A stretch of DNA of 8,717 bases from Bacillota bacterium (GTDB taxonomy: Bacteria; Bacillota; Clostridia; Lachnospirales; WQUN01). Positions 1 through 5,278 of this stretch are shown here, piece after piece (within the stretch, counting starts at the first letter, position 1; each line of letters opens with the position of its first letter). Under the pieces are notes generated by a model. That model was not told the origin of the DNA and did not search any database. It worked only from the letters and a program-made list of their open reading frames with translations. Both the position numbers and the translations under genes were made by a program. The stretch covers positions 1-8,717 of the forward strand of contig WQUN01000246.1 of the NCBI GenBank assembly GCA_009782085.1. Reading direction: 5' to 3'.

Positions 1-234
1 ACAAAGCACCTTTTTCCCTTTTATATCCGCATATTCATATTCACGGATTTTTTTAAGCAAGGGATTGTTTATTTTGGCGTCGGGGGCGTTCCAAAAAAAC
101 AATTCGCCACTTGCAAACTTATTCAGTAAATCCGTATTTAAGTTCAAATCAGGTGTCGTATAACACCCGCCTGATTTGACCTCGTTTTCCCAACGTTTTT
201 GATTCTTGTCGATAATATCCTGCAATTCGCTCAT
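1..234 (-). CDS. Class I SAM-dependent methyltransferase, N-terminal 78 codons only
   Basis: The gene starts at ATG 234-232 and stays open to the window edge, so only 78 residues are seen. A GGAGG box at 244-248 sits 9 bases before the start. The protein begins MSELQDIIDKNQKRW, continues with GGCYTTPDLNLN and ends at the edge with IKGKKVLC. From family knowledge, this order (Trp near residue 15, a YT-P patch, then GK-VLCL) is the N-terminal part of a group of Bacillota class I methyltransferases, in which VLC leads straight into the glycine-rich SAM site. That SAM site lies outside the window, so the substrate cannot be named. It begins 33 bases after the ABC exporter stop on the same strand, so co-transcription is likely. 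Its codons are clearly richer in A/T than those of the exporter, which hints at a different origin. Confidence 0.72.
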   Translation of the reverse strand, partial: MSELQDIIDKNQKRWENEVKSGGCYTTPDLNLNTDLLNKFASGELFFWNAPDAKINNPLLKKIREYEYADIKGKKVLC

Positions 235-267
235 TTTGGCATACCTCCGAAAATAACGTTTCCCTCG

Positions 268-2646
268 TCAGACGGCCGCGTCCATATTTATGATTTTCAA
301 GCCCTCCATCTGTATCGTGTACAGCTTGTGGTACTCGCCCTTCTTCTCCATCAGCTCAGCGTGCGTCCCGCTCTCGACGATTTTGCCGTTGTCGATGACC
401 GCAAGGCTGTCCGCGTCGCGGAGCGTCGAGAGGCGGTGGGCGATGGCGATGGTGGTACGGCCGCGCTGGAGCTTCGTCAGGGACGCCTGAATGGCGGCCT
501 CCGTCTCGGTGTCCATGGCGGCGGTCGCCTCGTCCAGGATCAGTATCTTCGGGTTCTGGATGATGGTGCGCGCGATGGACAGGCGCTGGCGCTCGCCGCC
601 GGAGAGGTCCTGGCCGCCCGCGCCTACGCGCGTCTCGTAGCCGTCGGGCAGGTTCATGATGAACTCGTGGGCGCTGGCGGCCTTCGCGGCGCGGATCACG
701 TCCTCCAGGGAGGCGTCCGGCCTGGCGTAGCGGATGTTGTCGGCGATGGAGCCGATGAAGAGGTATATCTCCTGGGAGACGATGCCGATGCTGCGGCGCA
801 GGAGCTTCAGCGGGATGCGCCGGACGTCCACGCCGTCGATCTCGACCGCCCCCTCCTTCACGTCGTAGAGCCTGGCGATCAGGTTAGCCAAAGTGCTCTT
901 GCCCGCGCCCGTCTTGCCGACGACGCCGAGCAGCCTGCCGGCCTCCACGCGGAGGTCCAGGCCCTTCAAAATCGGCGTCGCCGCCTCGTACTCGAACCAG
1001 ACGCTTTTCACGGCTATGCCGCCGCTGATGTCCGTGATCGGCGCGGGGTCGGCCGGCTCGGCCACGTCGGGCTTCGCGTCGATTATCTCGAACACGCGCT
1101 GGGCGGAGTCCATGCACCTGGCCCACCAGTTGGACACCCACGACATGAACTCCAGCGGCCCATAGAGCATCCCGAGGTACGCGATGAACGTCAGCAAAGT
1201 GCCTATCGTAAGCTGATGACGGAGCACCATCATCCCGCCTATGGCCGTCACGGCCACCTGGCCCAGGAACATGAACGTGTAGATCAGCGGGAACGCCGTG
1301 TAGCCCATGTTTATCATGCGGTTGTTGATTTTGGCCTCCTTGCCGCCCAGGGCCGCGAAGCGCCCGGACTCCTCGTCCTCGCGGGCGAAGGCCTTGATGA
1401 CGCGCTGGCCGTTCACGGAGTCGCTGACCATGGAGTTGAGCTGGGAGCCGTAGACCCAGCTCTTGTGGTTATGCCGGCGGAAGAAGCCCTGGAGCGCCCG
1501 AAACATGGTCACGGCTATCGGGACGATGGCCAGGCATATCGCCGCCAGCCGGACGTTCAGCGCGAACATCACGGCGACCACGCCGGCGAACAGGAGGATG
1601 TTGACTATGACAAACGGCAGGCCGTCCACGAAGAACCAGTAGATGTTGTTGGCGTCGCGCACGACGCGGTTCATCACCTGGCCCGTGCGCTTGGAGGTGT
1701 AGAAGCCGACGGAGAGCCGCTGCATCGCCTCGAATATCTTCATTTTGAGGTCGTAGATTATCCACGGGACGACGCGCGCCAGAACGTATGTATACAGCAT
1801 ATTCAGGGCGGCGCCCAGCAAACGCACGCCGAAGATCAGAAGCACGGCGCGGCCGACGAGGCCGTAGTAGCGGCCGCCCTCGGTCAGCACGTCGTCGAAG
1901 AGCATCCGCGAGCTGACGAGCGGCACGAAGATCGAGGCCGCCGTGCTAAGAATTATGACGCTCATTATCAGCGCCATACGCTTGCGGTAGTTCCTGAAAA
2001 AGCCCAGCAGCCGCCTGGACAGCGACATCCTGTCCATGCACTTCGGGCAGAGCTTCCTGTCCGGCTCCGGGTAGCGCGAGCCGCACTTGGGGCAGAAAAG
2101 CTCCTCGTCGGTCAGGATTTCCCGGAGCGGGTCGTCCGAATCCGCGGCCAGGTTCTTCGCGGCCTTTATCAGGCGCTCGACGTAGGGGAGGCAGCCTATC
2201 GAGAAGCACAGGAGAAGCTCGGGGTCGGGGTTGCCGGCGCCGGCGTCTTTTCCGGAGCTGATTTTATCGGCGTTTTCGCCGTGGTTGACTTTATCGGCGT
2301 TTTTGCCGCCGGCGGAGTCCTCGTATTTTTTATGCGTCGCCCAGAGCCGCCCGGTGGTCAACAGCTTTTCGCACTCGAGCGCGCCGAGCCCCGCCAGGGG
2401 ATAAGTTTCCAGGCGCTTCGGCTCGTAGGACGCGACTATGCGGCGCGCGCCCTCCATGCGCACCACGCCCTCTTTGCCGTAGAGGATATAGAGCGCGTCC
2501 CGCGAGACGGCGCAGTACGCGTCCGAAAAGGAGCCGTCCGGCTCCATGTCCGTGTGCGCCGCGTAGACTAAGACGGACGCGTCCACGCCGGCCTTAAGGA
2601 AAGCCGGCTCCATATATGACGGGACGTAAAATATTTTTCTGGCCAT
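268..2646 (-). CDS. ABC exporter (fused permease and ATPase) with N-terminal sensor-like region and zinc ribbon
   Basis: The protein has 792 residues if it starts at ATG 2646-2644. This start is preferred because GGAGG (2652-2656) lies 5 bases upstream; an in-frame ATG at 2829 would run through a terminator hairpin and has no ribosome binding site. Residues about 1-170 form a soluble region with beta-type segments (DGSFSDAYCAVSRDALYIL) and a helix (LPYVERLIKAAKNL), possibly PH/GRAM-like (inference). Residues 113-139 are an imperfect nine-residue repeat. A zinc ribbon has Cys185, Cys188, Cys200 and Cys203. A type I exporter membrane domain spans about 220-510 and the ATPase about 540-780: Walker A GKTGAGKST 577-585, Q-loop Gln625, signature LSGGERQR 681-688, Walker B ILILDE 701-706, switch His737. 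All catalytic motifs are intact. Plain half-exporters have about 580 residues, so some 200 are extra. No partner half-transporter is adjacent, so a homodimer is likely. The substrate is unknown; drug or lipid export is a guess. Confidence 0.93.
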   Translation of the reverse strand: MARKIFYVPSYMEPAFLKAGVDASVLVYAAHTDMEPDGSFSDAYCAVSRDALYILYGKEGVVRMEGARRIVASYEPKRLETYPLAGLGALECEKLLTTGRLWATHKKYEDSAGGKNADKVNHGENADKISSGKDAGAGNPDPELLLCFSIGCLPYVERLIKAAKNLAADSDDPLREILTDEELFCPKCGSRYPEPDRKLCPKCMDRMSLSRRLLGFFRNYRKRMALIMSVIILSTAASIFVPLVSSRMLFDDVLTEGGRYYGLVGRAVLLIFGVRLLGAALNMLYTYVLARVVPWIIYDLKMKIFEAMQRLSVGFYTSKRTGQVMNRVVRDANNIYWFFVDGLPFVIVNILLFAGVVAVMFALNVRLAAICLAIVPIAVTMFRALQGFFRRHNHKSWVYGSQLNSMVSDSVNGQRVIKAFAREDEESGRFAALGGKEAKINNRMINMGYTAFPLIYTFMFLGQVAVTAIGGMMVLRHQLTIGTLLTFIAYLGMLYGPLEFMSWVSNWWARCMDSAQRVFEIIDAKPDVAEPADPAPITDISGGIAVKSVWFEYEAATPILKGLDLRVEAGRLLGVVGKTGAGKSTLANLIARLYDVKEGAVEIDGVDVRRIPLKLLRRSIGIVSQEIYLFIGSIADNIRYARPDASLEDVIRAAKAASAHEFIMNLPDGYETRVGAGGQDLSGGERQRLSIARTIIQNPKILILDEATAAMDTETEAAIQASLTKLQRGRTTIAIAHRLSTLRDADSLAVIDNGKIVESGTHAELMEKKGEYHKLYTIQMEGLKIINMDAAV
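2259..2307 (-). repeat. Coding 27-bp tandem repeat in the ABC exporter N-terminal region
   Basis: Two near-identical 22-base segments (2259-2280 and 2286-2307, two mismatches) recur with a 27-base period, which keeps the frame. In the protein they give GKNADKVNH and GENADKISS, followed by a weaker third unit GKDAGAGNP. The insert is hydrophilic and lies in the soluble region before the zinc ribbon, so it is probably a flexible linker grown by repeat slippage. Confidence 0.7.
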
Positions 2647-2706
2647 CAATACCTCCGCAATGCCGCATGAACTATACTCAGTGAATATCTTTTCGCGGCC
2701 TGGAAT

Positions 2707-2730
2707 AAAAAAGCCGCGCGAATCGCGCGG
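2707..2730 (-). terminator. Intrinsic terminator between leader and ABC exporter start
   Basis: Read on the minus strand there is a perfect 7-bp stem CCGCGCG/CGCGCGG (2730-2724 and 2720-2714) with a 3-base loop, then C and six T residues (2712-2707). It lies about 60 bases before the exporter start and its ribosome binding site, and no other gene intervenes. A terminator in this place would stop leader transcription before the exporter unless relieved, which fits an attenuator. It could instead be the end of an independent small RNA. Confidence 0.72.
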
Positions 2731-2735
2731 TTTAT

Positions 2736-2962
2736 CTCCGTGTAAAGACACCGGGAGAGCCTGCCCTGTATCGGCGCGACTGGCGTCCGGCGCAAAGCGC
2801 CGGATGCCGCCGCCCGGAAGAACCGGCACACCTTAAGTGATTTCGGAATAAGGAACCGGTATAAGTTCCAAAATCACGGGATGCGCTTGTTCACCCGGAA
2901 AGAGCCTGACCGTCAGGCTCCCGCGCGCCATGCGCAAAGGCTTTCCATCGAAACGCCTTTGC
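2736..2962 (-). promoter_or_regulatory. Structured leader RNA upstream of the ABC exporter
   Basis: This stretch, transcribed leftward, contains five successive hairpins before the terminator. The 2934-2962 hairpin has 7 bp GCAAAGG/CCTTTGC with further inner pairs. The 2902-2920 hairpin pairs GAGCCTGA with TCAGGCTC. The 2837-2877 hairpin pairs GTGATTT with AAATCAC and has inner GGAAC/GTTCC. The 2786-2804 hairpin has a perfect 8-bp stem TCCGGCGC with a 3-base loop. The 2736-2757 hairpin pairs CTCC and GTGT with ACAC and GGAG. I could not match the whole to the T-box, M-box, cobalamin, ydaO, lysine, FMN or SAM consensus as I know them. It may be an unrecognised riboswitch, a ribosome-controlled attenuator or a small RNA. 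Confidence 0.5.
2833..2931 (-). CDS. Possible second leader ORF, 32 codons
   Basis: An ATG at 2931-2929 opens 32 codons beginning MARGSLTVRLFPGEQ and ending at TAA 2833-2835. It spans the second and third hairpins of the exporter leader. The only ribosome-binding-like sequence is a weak GGAAAG about 9 bases upstream. The composition is protein-like, but a GC-rich stretch this long often stays open by chance. It resembles no family I know. Confidence 0.18.
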   Translation of the reverse strand: MARGSLTVRLFPGEQAHPVILELIPVPYSEIT

Positions 2963-3002
2963 CGGCATAACGCGCCGCGATCCGTACCGCTGCTCGCCGG
3001 TA

Positions 3003-3077
3003 TTATATGTTTTCGGAACCGGCTGAGCCGGCTGGGATTTTTCGTGCGATGATCCGTTGGTCGCGTATAAACGGCAT
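3003..3077 (-). CDS. Candidate leader peptide, 24 residues, upstream of the ABC exporter
   Basis: A short ORF runs from ATG 3077-3075 to TAA 3005-3003. Its main support is a full AAAGGAGG ribosome binding site (3087-3094) with 9 bases to the ATG, the strongest such site in this leader. The peptide begins MPFIRDQRIIARKIPAG and ends SENI, with several basic residues and no membrane segment. It lies after the predicted promoter and before the hairpins and terminator, the usual place for an attenuation peptide. The known parallel is BmrB, whose translation controls the B. subtilis BmrCD drug exporter; there is no sequence similarity I can point to. It could also be the decayed start of a lost gene, since the same frame after the stop stays open for a further 29 codons. 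Confidence 0.5.
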   Translation of the reverse strand: MPFIRDQRIIARKIPAGSAGSENI

Positions 3078-3111
3078 GTAATGCAGCCTCCTTTGAGATT
3101 TCGCGGATGAC

Positions 3112-3305
3112 GCGGCGTTATTTTCCGCTGTGCCGCGGACGCGGCGTTGTTACGGGAATGCCGCGGACGCGGCGGTTTCGGCCGGCGTTCGCGATACTCC
3201 CCGCCCGACGCTTTTAGCCGGCGTTCGCTTCATGCCCGGCACGGCGCTTCTGGCAGGCGTTCGCGCTTTGACCGCTTTTTGACCGGCGTTTTTTTGACCG
3301 GCGTT
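3112..3305. repeat. GC-rich imperfect direct repeats in the exporter 5' leader
   Basis: About 200 bases are made of short recurring words. An exact 15-base tandem duplication TTTTTGACCGGCGTT lies at 3276-3290 and 3291-3305. GCCGGCGTTCGC occurs at 3181-3192 and 3217-3228, with GCAGGCGTTCGC at 3253-3264. TGCCGCGGACGCGGCG occurs at 3131-3146 and 3159-3174. The stretch lies between the predicted promoter and the leader ORF, so it would be the 5' part of the transcript. Confidence 0.7.
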
Positions 3306-3311
3306 TGTTAG

Positions 3312-3339
3312 ATTATCATTGCTGCCCGGGATTTGTCAA
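3312..3339 (-). promoter_or_regulatory. Sigma-A-type promoter for leader and ABC exporter
   Basis: On the minus strand a perfect TTGACA (3339-3334) is followed after 16 bases by GATAAT (3317-3312), one mismatch from the TATAAT consensus. Transcription would start near 3304 and run leftward through the repeats, leader ORF, hairpins and terminator into the exporter. An imperfect inverted repeat, TGCTGCCCGG (3320-3329) against CCGGGCGGCA (3351-3360), brackets the -35 box and could bind a regulator. Confidence 0.65.
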
Positions 3340-3349
3340 GGAAAATTTT

Positions 3350-3652
3350 CCGGGCGGCATGTCAGTCTAATTTATGGAGAAATGCACAAACCACATGTAT
3401 ACTGGATAACTGCAGAAACTAGAGCCTGGAGCCTAGAAAAAACCTTGCGGACGCTGGGTTGTTTCGACATTTCCGTTGTAGATTTATGTGGTTAAGCGGT
3501 ATAGGGCAGGGGCTCGTCTCCTGCCGCTTTTGATCTATTTCTGACGATACTCAACTACAATTTGTGGTTTACGGCGGGAGCAGAGCCCCCGCCCTACAAT
3601 TATTCATCGCTGTAATAGGTAAATTCATGGAATTTAGACTGACCTGCCCGGG
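3350..3652. mobile_element. MITE-like element with GTCAGTCTAA terminal inverted repeats
   Basis: The left end has CCGGGC, five bases, then GTCAGTCTAA (to 3370). The right end carries the inverse, TTAGACTGAC then CTGCCCGG (3634-3651), with looser similarity further in (TTTATGGA against AATTCCATG). The interior of about 300 bp has no ORF of note. It holds two palindromic units (3500-3526 and 3572-3598) inverted to each other. The size, paired ends and lack of coding sequence suit a non-autonomous element. I could not identify a clear target-site duplication. Confidence 0.5.
3500..3598. repeat. Inverted pair of REP-like GGGC-GGGGCTC palindromes
   Basis: The unit at 3500-3526 (AGGGCAGGGGCTC, then CTCCTGCCG) and the unit at 3572-3598 (CGGCGGGAG, then GAGCCCCCGCCCTACA) match in inverse orientation at 22 of 27 positions. 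Each can also fold by itself through GGCAGG/CCTGCC or GGCGGG/CCCGCC. They resemble the GTAGGGCGGGGGCTCTGCTC intergenic repeats seen in many Clostridia (general recollection, not checked). Confidence 0.6.
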
Positions 3653-3703
3653 CGGGTGCAGCAAATTTTCGTGGTATATCATAGGAAAATCGTAGGGGAC
3701 GCC

Positions 3704-3775
3704 CCCTCGGCGTCCCGCAGTTGTCGGCAGATTCAGGTAACGGGACGCCCAGGGGGGGCGTCCCCTACGATTCCC
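3704..3775. repeat. GGGACGCC hairpin repeat, copy 1
   Basis: This 72-base block matches 4006-4075 base for base except for a run of seven G here against five there. With the CGTAGGGGACGCC just before it (from 3691), it forms a long hairpin: arms of about 27 bases at 3691-3719 and 3742-3770 around a loop of about 22 bases containing CAGTTGTCGGCAGATTCAGG. Confidence 0.8.
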
Positions 3776-3850
3776 ATGAAAAATTGCTGTACTGGCACAG
3801 CAAATTTACGGCAAATTTTCGTAGGATACGCAATAATACAGTAGGGGACG

Positions 3851-3885
3851 CCGCCCCCGGCGTCCCCTGCCGCCCCCGGCGTCCC
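3851..3885. repeat. 19-bp tandem duplication CCGCCCCCGGCGTCCC
   Basis: The 16-base word CCGCCCCCGGCGTCCC occurs at 3851-3866 and 3870-3885, a period of 19. It belongs to the same GGCGTCCC word family as the flanking hairpin repeats and probably grew by slippage. Confidence 0.7.
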
Positions 3886-3887
3886 GC

Positions 3888-4008
3888 GCCGCCCTTGGCT
3901 GTTCCCTAATGTACAACACCATCGACTGTCACCCTGAGCGCAAGCGAAGGGTCTTAAAGATTCTTCGCTGCGCTCAGAATGACGGTTGTACATTGTAGAA
4001 TGATACCC
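3888..4008 (-). repeat. Dispersed CATTCTGAGCG repeat, copy 1 (reverse orientation)
   Basis: Read on the minus strand it runs GGGTATCATTCTACAATG, CAACCGTCATTCTGAGCG, an imperfect palindromic core (3927-3983), then CATTAGGGAACAGCC. It matches 8495-8616 almost throughout. Translation of the core gives the peptide HSERSEESLRPFA, which often appears as a spurious protein in genome annotations. The repeat is non-coding as far as I can see, and its role is unknown. Confidence 0.8.
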
Positions 4009-4075
4009 TCGGCGTCCCGCAGTTGTCGGCAGATTCAGGTAACGGGACGCCCAGGGGGCGTCCCCTACGATTCCC
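4006..4075. repeat. GGGACGCC hairpin repeat, copy 2
   Basis: This is the second copy of the block at 3704-3775, shorter by two G. It immediately abuts the end of the dispersed CATTCTGAGCG repeat. Its CGTCCCG and CGGGACG arms fold back on each other around the loop containing CAGTTGTCGGCAG. Confidence 0.8.
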
Positions 4076-4121
4076 GCGTAAATTTGCCGTAAATTTGCTG
4101 CACCCGGAAGATTCAGGCGAC

Positions 4122-4150
4122 TTGACAAATCCGTCCCCGAATCATATCAT
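4122..4150 (+). promoter_or_regulatory. Sigma-A-type promoter for the prmA-rsmE operon
   Basis: A perfect TTGACA (4122-4127) is followed after exactly 17 bases by TATCAT (4145-4150), one mismatch from TATAAT. Transcription would begin near 4157 and cross the TATACCGGA palindrome, giving a structured untranslated leader of about 145 bases before prmA. Confidence 0.65.
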
Positions 4151-4156
4151 TTTATA

Positions 4157-4259
4157 TATACCGGAGCGCGAAAACATTAGCCTCCTCTGTCGCTGATTCG
4201 CCGCTGAAACGTTCGGCGAATCGGCTAGTCGTCGGCAAATGTTTTCTACATCCGGTATA
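4157..4259. repeat. TATACCGGA palindromic element, copy 1 (upstream of prmA)
   Basis: The ends TATACCGGA (4157-4165) and TCCGGTATA (4251-4259) are inverse. GAAAACATT (4170-4178) pairs with AAATGTTTTC (4237-4246). The element matches 8251-8314 but carries about 38 extra bases with their own perfect hairpin GATTCGCCG/CGGCGAATC (4195-4203, 4214-4222). The right end is partly duplicated (ATCCGGTATAC then ATCCGGTATATA, 4250-4272). It would fold in the prmA leader RNA. Confidence 0.75.
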
Positions 4260-4300
4260 CATCCGGTATATATAAACGCAACGGGAGCGGGCGTGATTTT

Positions 4301-5278
4301 ATGGAATGGATACGGGCCGACATCGAGACGTCCTCCGAGGGCGTGGAGCTCGTGACGGCGGTTTTGGCGGAGTGCGGGGTGAACGAGGCGGAGATCGGCG
4401 ACAGCGCGGACATGCGGAATTTCCTGTCCCACGCCGAAGGCCGGTGGGACTATGTGGACGAGGCGCTGATGAACGCCGCGCCGCTGCCGGCCAAGGTCAC
4501 GTTCTACGTGGCGGCCACGCCCATGGGCAGCGAGACGCTCACCGACGTCAGGAACAACCTCATATCCCTTCGCTCCGCCGATCTGGGCTTTGACCCGGGC
4601 ACACTGGTTTTGACCGCGCAAAACGTGGACGACACGGAGTGGCTGGACGCCTGGAAAAAATACTACAAGCCGTTCCGCGTCGGCGAAAGGCTGGTTATCC
4701 GCCCGTTTTGGGAGGAATACGCCCCTGCGCCCGGAGACGTCGTGTTCACCATCAACCCGGGCAGCGTCTTCGGAACCGGTCTGCACCAGACGACGCAGCT
4801 TTGCCTGGAGCAGGCCGAAAAGGCCGTCGGGCCGGGGGACGCCCTGCTGGACATAGGCTGCGGGAGCGGGATCCTGGGGCTTTGCGCGCTGCTCCTTTTC
4901 GAGGGGACGACGTGCGTCTCCTGCGATTTAGACCCGGGCGTGCTCGAAATCGTAACGGAGAACGCCTTGCTCAACGGCATAGACACGGAGCGGCTCGCGG
5001 TCTACCGCGGGAACGCTTTGACCGACGCCGCCATGCGGGAGCGCATCGGGGAAAACCGCTATGACGCCGTTTTCATGAACATCGTAGCCGACGTCGTGAT
5101 CGCGCTGGGAACATTCGCGCGGGCGTGCCTCAAAGAGCGCGGGGTCTTTGTCGTCTCGGGGATCATCGACGAGCGGCTGGACGGCGTGAGGGCCGCGCTG
5201 GAGAGCGACGGGTTCGCCGTCGAGGAGGTCACCGAGCGGGACAAGTGGTATTGCATGAGGCTGAGAAAGGATAAATAA
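4301..5278 (+). CDS. prmA: Ribosomal protein L11 methyltransferase (PrmA)
   Basis: PrmA transfers methyl groups from SAM to lysines and the N-terminus of ribosomal protein L11 in the cytoplasm. The 325 residues match the usual length (about 290-320). The N-terminal substrate-recognition domain starts MEWIRADIETSSEGVELV. The linker has DDTEWLDAWKKYYKPF (110-125). The catalytic domain has NPGSVFGTGLHQTT (152-165), SAM motif DIGCGSG (184-190), acidic Asp209 and Asp211, and FMNIVADVV (258-266). The family motif normally reads DPG-AFGTG-H-TT, so Asn152 replaces an Asp. The start fits the family's N-terminus; the ribosome binding site is weak (GGGAG, 13 bases upstream). It runs straight into rsmE with no gap, and both products methylate parts of the ribosome, so an operon is likely. 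The promoter at 4122-4150 probably drives it. Confidence 0.93.
   Translation: MEWIRADIETSSEGVELVTAVLAECGVNEAEIGDSADMRNFLSHAEGRWDYVDEALMNAAPLPAKVTFYVAATPMGSETLTDVRNNLISLRSADLGFDPGTLVLTAQNVDDTEWLDAWKKYYKPFRVGERLVIRPFWEEYAPAPGDVVFTINPGSVFGTGLHQTTQLCLEQAEKAVGPGDALLDIGCGSGILGLCALLLFEGTTCVSCDLDPGVLEIVTENALLNGIDTERLAVYRGNALTDAAMRERIGENRYDAVFMNIVADVVIALGTFARACLKERGVFVVSGIIDERLDGVRAALESDGFAVEEVTERDKWYCMRLRKDK

Larger units (their letters stand above)
3654..4105. mobile_element. Composite repeat element bounded by 18-bp GGGTGCAGCAAATTT inverted repeats
   Basis: The left end (3654-3671) and the inverse of the right end (4088-4105) agree at 17 of 18 bases. A related internal copy, GCACAGCAAATTTACGGC, lies near 3799-3816. 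The 452-bp interval contains no credible gene; short ORFs there are translations of repeats. It encloses two copies of the GGGACGCC hairpin repeat and one copy of the dispersed CATTCTGAGCG repeat, so it looks like a nest built by successive insertions. Confidence 0.5.

Noticed and set aside
199..2571. A plus-strand open frame of 790 codons
   Set aside because: It is antisense to the ABC exporter, whose Walker A, signature, Walker B and H-loop motifs are intact; the translation is an Arg/Ala/Val-rich shadow typical of high GC.
2646..2831. A 61-codon minus-strand frame ending at the exporter ATG, and the longer in-frame exporter start at 2829
   Set aside because: Neither has a ribosome binding site, and both read through the terminator hairpin. 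The exporter has a proper GGAGG before 2646.
2736..3000. Known riboswitch or ncRNA classes (T-box, M-box, cobalamin, ydaO, RNase P, SRP)
   Set aside because: Single words resemble parts of these (for example GGAGATAAAC of the M-box), but the required conserved set and order are absent as I know them.
2890..3077. Decayed serine recombinase N-terminus
   Set aside because: RKIPAG followed downstream by VRIAARYAGKGVSMESL loosely recalls resolvase starts (KIPA then RVAAYARVS), but a stop intervenes and the catalytic context is missing; the match is too weak.
3691..4075. CRISPR array
   Set aside because: The recurring blocks are two 70-72 bp palindromes at irregular spacing, not short repeats with uniform spacers, and no cas gene is present.
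3656..4128. Several short ORFs on both strands in the repeat zone
   Set aside because: They translate the GGGACGCC hairpins and the CATTCTGAGCG repeat (HSERSEES peptide) and have no protein family features.
4142..4786. A 214-codon minus-strand ORF, and other long frames opposite prmA, rsmE and the cysteine desulfurase
   Set aside because: They lie antisense to genes with full catalytic motifs and show no motif of their own.
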